Below, piece after piece: positions 59,908 through 64,000 of a DNA stretch of 64,000 nucleotides (position 1 is its first letter; every line of letters starts with the position of its first letter). Position numbers and translations under genes: made by a program. The stretch is from Blastococcus_B deserti (GTDB lineage Bacteria > Actinomycetota > Actinomycetes > Mycobacteriales > Geodermatophilaceae): positions 372,001-436,000 of the forward strand of contig NZ_JBHUHP010000009.1 in NCBI RefSeq assembly GCF_042682525.1, written 5' to 3'. Under the pieces are notes generated by a model that was not told the DNA's origin, did not search any database, and saw only the letters and a list, made by a program, of their open reading frames with translations.

Positions 59908-60843
59908 TCAGCGGCGGCTGCCGGCGAACGCCCGTCGCAGCCGTCCCCCGATGACGGCACCGTCCTGCAGGTCGTCCCACGTCCACCGCACCACCCGCCA
60001 CTGCAGGTCTCGCAGCTCGTCCTCGCGCAGTTTCTCGGCGAAGACGACGTCCCGGGGCTCCTGGCCGGGCCGGACAAGGCGGCCGTACTTCACCCTGCCG
60101 TCGAACTCGCCCAGCGTCCGGTGCTCGCGCCAGCCGAAGTCGCAGCGACCGACCAGCGACCGGTCCGGGCGGAGAACCCTCACCTGCAGGTCGGGTCGGG
60201 GCAGGCCCAGCCGGTGCATCAGGACGCGGCTCCGGCTCTCGCCGACGCTCCCGCTCAACCCGTCGGCGAAGGCGAGTGCCCGCGCCGCGCGGCGGGTGCC
60301 CGGCACCGGCCCCATGGCCTCGAGGCACTTCGTCAGGCCCGAGGCCGTCGTCCGTCGCGACGCGAGCGCTCCGTCGGCGGTGACCACCGCTGCCTCGAAG
60401 GACTCGCACCGGGCGACGTCGACGACGGTGCGGGTGACGTCGGTGGTCAGCACGCCCTGCACCCACGTCACCTGGTCGTCGGGCACCTGTGCCACGTGCA
60501 GATGCACCCGGGCGCTACCGCTGCCGGCTGCAGGAGGACGACGCAGCACGTGCACCCGGTCGAGCCGGACCCCCCACAACGGCTGACCGTGCAGTGCGGC
60601 GGCCGAGGTGTGGCTCACGATTGCCGGGGTCCGCAGCGCGGCGACCGTGGCGACGACGCTCAGCCAGTGGCGTGCCGCCCGATCGGTCGGCAGCTCCGCG
60701 GCATCGCGCACGTAGGCGCCGCGTCGCACTCGCAGGAGCTCCCGTCGTCGGACCATCCTGGCCAGTTCGGCATCCGAGAAGCCCTCGGCGAGCGCGTCGA
60801 CGCGGCGGAGCAGGGCGGGGGAGGGGACGTCGGATTCCGTCAC
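59908..60843 (-). CDS. AbiEi-like N-terminal and DUF559 (Vsr-like) C-terminal protein
   Basis: 311 residues. The N-terminal part (about 10-75) is a winged-helix AbiEi/type IV antitoxin-like segment (GFSDAELARMVRRRELLRVRRGAYV). A middle part has HLHVAQVPDDQVTWVQGVLTTDVTRTVVDVAR. The C-terminus carries a restriction-endonuclease-like fold (RCDFGWREHRTLGEFDGRVKYG, with Asp, Glu and Lys as possible active site). Function is unknown; such proteins are common, often multi-copy, in actinobacteria. GTG 60843 is chosen. It converges with phoH. Confidence 0.83.
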   Translation of the reverse strand: MTESDVPSPALLRRVDALAEGFSDAELARMVRRRELLRVRRGAYVRDAAELPTDRAARHWLSVVATVAALRTPAIVSHTSAAALHGQPLWGVRLDRVHVLRRPPAAGSGSARVHLHVAQVPDDQVTWVQGVLTTDVTRTVVDVARCESFEAAVVTADGALASRRTTASGLTKCLEAMGPVPGTRRAARALAFADGLSGSVGESRSRVLMHRLGLPRPDLQVRVLRPDRSLVGRCDFGWREHRTLGEFDGRVKYGRLVRPGQEPRDVVFAEKLREDELRDLQWRVVRWTWDDLQDGAVIGGRLRRAFAGSRR

Positions 60844-60937
60844 GGAGCGACCCTGCCCTACCGCCGTCGCTCCTCGCCGTGCTCGGCGGAACCTGTGGAC
60901 AACGCTCCGCCTCGTTGCGGCCCTGCCCTCACTTCCG

Positions 60938-60982
60938 CGGCGGTGCAACGGCGCAGGAGCGAGGAAGGAACCGCAGGAGGGT
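60938..60982. repeat. GTGCAACGSCGCAGG repeat, right copy flanking the DUF559 gene
   Basis: Contains CGGTGCAACGGCGCAGG, GCGAGGAAGGAACCGCAGGA. Same orientation as the left copy, about 1077 nt apart, with the DUF559 gene between. Confidence 0.65.
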
Positions 60983-60998
60983 CGCATCCTCGGAACGG

Positions 60999-61259
60999 TC
61001 AGAGAGCGGGAGGGCCGCCGTCCGTGGATCCGGCCGGCTCAGGCGCGGCCTTCGTGCGCGGCCTGCGCTCCGGTGCGGCGGACGACGGTGGCGTACTCGC
61101 CAGCCGGAGCACCGCCACCACGGCCCAGCCGGCGCCCAGGCACCAGAGGACCCGCGTCATCATCTCCTCGGTCGACAGGTCTCCCCGGAGCCCGAGCGCC
61201 AGCACGGGCAGGGCCAGCACGAACCCGACGAGGAGAACGTCCCAGCGCAGGGGGCTCAT
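60999..61259 (-). CDS. Small two-span membrane protein
   Basis: 86 residues, unrecognised. Two spans (DVLLVGFVLALPVLALGLRG and TRVLWCLGAGWAVVAVLRLA), then a charged tail. Its ATG overlaps the stop of the large repeat protein gene (ATGA), so it is translationally coupled to it and may work with it. Confidence 0.8.
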   Translation of the reverse strand: MSPLRWDVLLVGFVLALPVLALGLRGDLSTEEMMTRVLWCLGAGWAVVAVLRLASTPPSSAAPERRPRTKAAPEPAGSTDGGPPAL

Positions 61260-64000
61260 GTCGGGGTGCTCTCCAGCCGCTCGCAGAGGAGCGAGGCCCA
61301 CCGGTGCGGCGTCGCCGGGACGCCGTCGAGGAGGGCCACGGGCGCGTTCACCCGGCGGAGCACCGCGGCGGGATCCGCGCTGAGGTCGGTGTCCTGCACG
61401 ATCAGCGCGTCGACGCGGGGCAGCCCGGCGATCCAGGGCTCGAGGTCCTCGGGCTTGCGGGTGGCCTCGACGACGGCCCACACCGCGACCGGGGACCAGA
61501 CGGTCATCATCTGCGCCATCCAGTAGGCATCGGTCCGTAGCGGCGCGTCGACCGCCACGATCGTCACCGTCCCCGCGGAGACGGACTCCTGACGGCGGTC
61601 GATCGCCGCGTCCACGGTCGTCACCCGGCTGCCCTTGGGCGCCAGCCCGGCCAGGTCACCGCGGGTCGCCCACTGCACACGATCGGGGTCCAGGCGGAGG
61701 GAGGCGGCCAGCGACCGGCCGGCACGGAGCGCGTCGACCCCGGGGCCGACCACGAACACGGCCTCGCCGGCGCCGCTCGGCACCTCGGGCGCCTTGGGCA
61801 GGCGCAGCGCCAGGCGGCGGGTGAGCGCCGCGTAGGTGCCGCGCTCGGCGACGTCGTCGGCGAAGGTGCTGTCGAGCAGCTCGGCGGGAATTCCCAGGAG
61901 CTCGAGCCGGGCAGCGACGTCCGCTGGGGCCACGTCCACCGGGGCCACGTCCACCGGGGCCACGTCCACCGGAGCCGACTCCGGCTCGACGGCTGCGGGT
62001 GCCTCGGGCATCTCCGGGGCGGCCATGAGCGGTGCCACGGGCAACCGGGTCACCGTCGCCAGCGAGCGGGTGGCCGGAGCGGCGGCCGGTGCCTCGACGA
62101 CGGGCGCCGGGGCCTGAGCGTCCGCTGCGTCCACGAGCGCCTCGTCCGGCCGCTTCGTGCTGCCCGTCTCCGGCGCGGTGTCGGCCGGAACCGACGGACG
62201 GGCCGGCGGGCGGGGGGAGGGGGTGCGGCGGGGGGCGGCCGGGGGCACCGGCGGACGCCCACGCCCACGGGACGACGGCAGCGGCGGCAGCAGCGACAGC
62301 GGCGGCATGACGGTGGTCACGTCCAGCGACATCATCGGCGCGGGGTCGCTCGCAGTGCGGGCCAGCAGAGGGGCCAGCTCGGCGACTCCTGCCTCCGCGA
62401 CGACGGCCGCGACGGGCTCCTCGGCTGCCTGCACCTCGACGTCCTCGCCGGCCTGCTGCCGGACCTCGAGCGCCTCGTCGGCGCGGCTGTCGACGCTCGG
62501 GGTCGCGACCTCGGCCGTCGCCGTGAACAGCGGCCCGGCCTCGACGGTGTCGGCCTCGACGACCCCGGTGTGCTGGGCCTCGACGGGCTCGCTCAGGACC
62601 GTCCCGGCCACTGCGGTCTCGGGCACGGGCGACCCGGCGGCCGGCTCCTCGACGGCTGCGGTCGCGGCGACGACGTCCGTGGTGGTGGCCGTCGCGGACG
62701 GCGGGAAGAGCGGCGCGGGGACCGTCTCCTTCAGCACCACCTCGGCCCAGATGGGGGCGTCGCTCTCGACCGGCGCGCTGGTGGCGGAGACGGGGTCACC
62801 CCACAGGGTCGCCGACGGCGACGGCGTGGCCCACATCTGCTCCGCCGGGGTGGTCGCGGACGCGGGGCTCACGTCCCCGACGGCGGGGATGAACTCCTCG
62901 ACGGCGGACGCAGCCGGTGCGGCGAGGAGGGGCGTGCCGGCAGTGTGCGCCTCGGCCGCCGAGGCCGGTGCGGGGAACGGCGTGGCGGCCGGCTCGGACG
63001 GCACCACGAACACCGGCTCGGCGGGAACGGTGAACACCGGCTCGACGGCGGCCGGCTCGGACGGCACCACGAACACCGGCTCGGCGGGAACGGCGAGCAC
63101 CGGCTCGACGGCGGCAGGCTCGACGGGAACGGGCTCGACGGGGACGGGCTCGACGGCGGCAGGCTCGACGGCGGCGGGCTCGACGGCGGCGGACTCGGCG
63201 GGGAGCGCGACGGCGCGCTCGGCAGGAACGGCGAACCCCGGCTCCGTGGGCACGGGTCGGGCGGCAACCGGTTCGGCGGGGACCGCGAACACCGGCTCCG
63301 ACGGCACGCCGGTCTCCGGCTCGGTCAGTGCCGCCTGCGGTGACGCGCCGGCCAGGACCTTGCGCAGGATGCCGGCGAGCGCCTCGTCCGAGTGCCCCTG
63401 GGCCAGGGCACCGCGCAGCAGGTCGGCGATCGCCTCCTCGCGGGCGGAGACCGAGCCCGCGGCGGCCTCGGGTTCGGCCGCCCACGGGGGCACCTCGACC
63501 GGTCGATCCGTCGTGGAGGGCGGCGCGACGACCTGATCTCCCACCGTTTCCTCCTCCTGGCGCGCCGGCGACGGCGGCACCGCTGTGTCTGCTGGTCGGG
63601 TGGGCTCGGACCGGGCCGGCCGGGGCTCGGCGTCCTCGCCGGGAGGCGTCACCGCAGGCTGGGCGAGGGCCTCCTGCACGGCCTGCTGCACGTCCTGGTC
63701 CCCGGCGACCATCCGCGCGAGGGCGGCGGTGAACGGGGACGGGGCGGCCGGAACGGGGTCCCCACCGCGCAGGAGCGGGCCGGGCTCGTCCGCGACGTCG
63801 GCCGCCGGCCCGTCGGCACGGCTCACGGTGCCCGTGCGCGGGAAGGAGGCGCGCGGGAACGTGGCCCGGGAGTAGGCCGGGCCGGACGGCTCCGACTGGT
63901 GGGCGGACAGCAGTCCCACGAGCTCGCTGACCCGCTCGTCGTCGGCACGCTGGGGGGCCGGCGCGGCCTTCCGCACCGGTGCCTCGGTCCGGGTGGGAGT
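61256..64000 (-). CDS. Large Pro/Glu/Val-repeat protein with a C-terminal globular domain, 5' end beyond the window
   Basis: At least 914 codons, open to the right edge; a GTG at 63976 is a possible but not necessary start. The region encoded by about 61990-63970 is low complexity, with repeats such as EPVFVVPSEPAAVEPVF and PVDVAPVDVAPVDVA. The C-terminal about 240 residues look folded: VAARLELLGIPAELL, EAVFVVGPGVDALRAGRSLAASLRLDPDRVQWATRGDL, VTIVAVDAPLRTDAYWMAQMM, VDALIVQDTDLS. The pattern GEAVFVVGPG...AGRSLAASL suggests an NTPase-like fold (FlhF/SRP-like layout) without a visible Walker A Lys. No signal peptide or span is seen. Function unknown. Confidence 0.82.
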   Translation of the reverse strand, partial: TPTRTEAPVRKAAPAPQRADDERVSELVGLLSAHQSEPSGPAYSRATFPRASFPRTGTVSRADGPAADVADEPGPLLRGGDPVPAAPSPFTAALARMVAGDQDVQQAVQEALAQPAVTPPGEDAEPRPARSEPTRPADTAVPPSPARQEEETVGDQVVAPPSTTDRPVEVPPWAAEPEAAAGSVSAREEAIADLLRGALAQGHSDEALAGILRKVLAGASPQAALTEPETGVPSEPVFAVPAEPVAARPVPTEPGFAVPAERAVALPAESAAVEPAAVEPAAVEPVPVEPVPVEPAAVEPVLAVPAEPVFVVPSEPAAVEPVFTVPAEPVFVVPSEPAATPFPAPASAAEAHTAGTPLLAAPAASAVEEFIPAVGDVSPASATTPAEQMWATPSPSATLWGDPVSATSAPVESDAPIWAEVVLKETVPAPLFPPSATATTTDVVAATAAVEEPAAGSPVPETAVAGTVLSEPVEAQHTGVVEADTVEAGPLFTATAEVATPSVDSRADEALEVRQQAGEDVEVQAAEEPVAAVVAEAGVAELAPLLARTASDPAPMMSLDVTTVMPPLSLLPPLPSSRGRGRPPVPPAAPRRTPSPRPPARPSVPADTAPETGSTKRPDEALVDAADAQAPAPVVEAPAAAPATRSLATVTRLPVAPLMAAPEMPEAPAAVEPESAPVDVAPVDVAPVDVAPADVAARLELLGIPAELLDSTFADDVAERGTYAALTRRLALRLPKAPEVPSGAGEAVFVVGPGVDALRAGRSLAASLRLDPDRVQWATRGDLAGLAPKGSRVTTVDAAIDRRQESVSAGTVTIVAVDAPLRTDAYWMAQMMTVWSPVAVWAVVEATRKPEDLEPWIAGLPRVDALIVQDTDLSADPAAVLRRVNAPVALLDGVPATPHRWASLLCERLESTPT
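61926..61970 (-). repeat. Three tandem 15-bp units coding VDVAP
   Basis: GGGGCCACGTCCACC three times exactly, then a diverged fourth. It lies within the large repeat protein, just before the C-terminal domain. Confidence 0.92.
62984..63109 (-). repeat. Two 63-bp units in the Pro/Glu/Val-rich region
   Basis: Units at 62984-63046 and 63047-63109 share GGCACCACGAACACCGGCTC and flanks with few differences, coding EPVF(V/T)VP(S/A)EPAA blocks. Shorter variants continue to about 63330. Confidence 0.85.

Noticed and set aside
61926..63330. Possible CRISPR-like or tandem repeat array
   Set aside because: The units are coding repeats of 15 and 63 bp with no spacers.
62157..63536. A 459-codon plus-strand Ser/Thr/Gly-rich frame opposite the large repeat protein
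   Set aside because: It is the complement of the Pro/Glu/Val repeats; the minus frame continues into a folded domain and is coupled to a downstream gene.

Overview
The window is about 75 percent G+C, dense, and rich in GTG starts. It carries mycothiol enzymes (Mca amidase, a maleylpyruvate-isomerase-like enzyme) and the block mfd-surA-like-mazG-eno-ftsB-DUF501-ppx that is characteristic of actinobacteria. Together with recurrent stop-codon-proximal GC-rich repeats, this points to a soil or rock actinobacterium near Geodermatophilaceae (Blastococcus, Geodermatophilus, Modestobacter). The family-level placement is an inference from style, not from a database search. Many genes have a TANNNT-like -10 box 6-7 nt before the start codon, so leaderless transcripts look common.

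Layout. 1-2.7 kb (minus): the end of an envelope or exopolysaccharide gene set, with a WecG/TagA-type glycosyltransferase and a GT2-GT-B fusion that runs off the left edge. 3.0-17.5 kb: core housekeeping (mfd, SurA-like lipoprotein, mazG, MscS channel, eno, ftsB, DUF501, ppx, alpha/beta hydrolase, family 5 uracil-DNA glycosylase, type II NADH dehydrogenase), then a decayed esterase and a small tRNA-Leu(UAA). 17.5-36.9 kb: FAD oxidoreductase, BI-1-like protein, thiolase, SGNH hydrolase, DUF2252, GNAT, a PAS-GGDEF-EAL protein, a MoxR-ATPase/VWA pair, ilvA, M3 peptidase, RNHCP protein, greA, mca and small membrane or secreted proteins.

37.7-49.8 kb is an accessory block that looks metal related. 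It holds a large SARP-type regulator divergent from an unusual multicopper oxidase. That oxidase fuses an HMA-like domain, three cupredoxin domains, two heavy-metal-binding zinc-ribbon-like inserts and His/Met-rich repeats. Next come an MFS exporter with a His-rich central loop behind a CsoR-like operator, a second MFS exporter, a DUF2269 membrane protein, TetR and ArsR regulators, and a Cys-rich copper-storage (Csp/DUF326) protein behind another palindrome. A decayed BNR-type glycosylhydrolase closes the block. A 15-codon relic of a yyaL start lies at the left side and the intact yyaL at the right side. I infer a sense-oxidise-export-store copper module; the regulator that would read the CsoR-like sites is not in the window.

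50.0-64.0 kb: yyaL, an unidentified 201-aa protein behind a direct repeat, a mycothiol-dependent enzyme, a geranylgeranyl-reductase-like flavoprotein, hemolysin III, uppS (undecaprenyl or decaprenyl diphosphate synthesis), a DUF885 peptidase-like protein, PhoH, an AbiEi/DUF559 protein flanked by related repeats, and a very large Pro/Glu/Val-repeat protein that runs off the right edge. No CRISPR array, rRNA, prophage or insertion sequence was seen.
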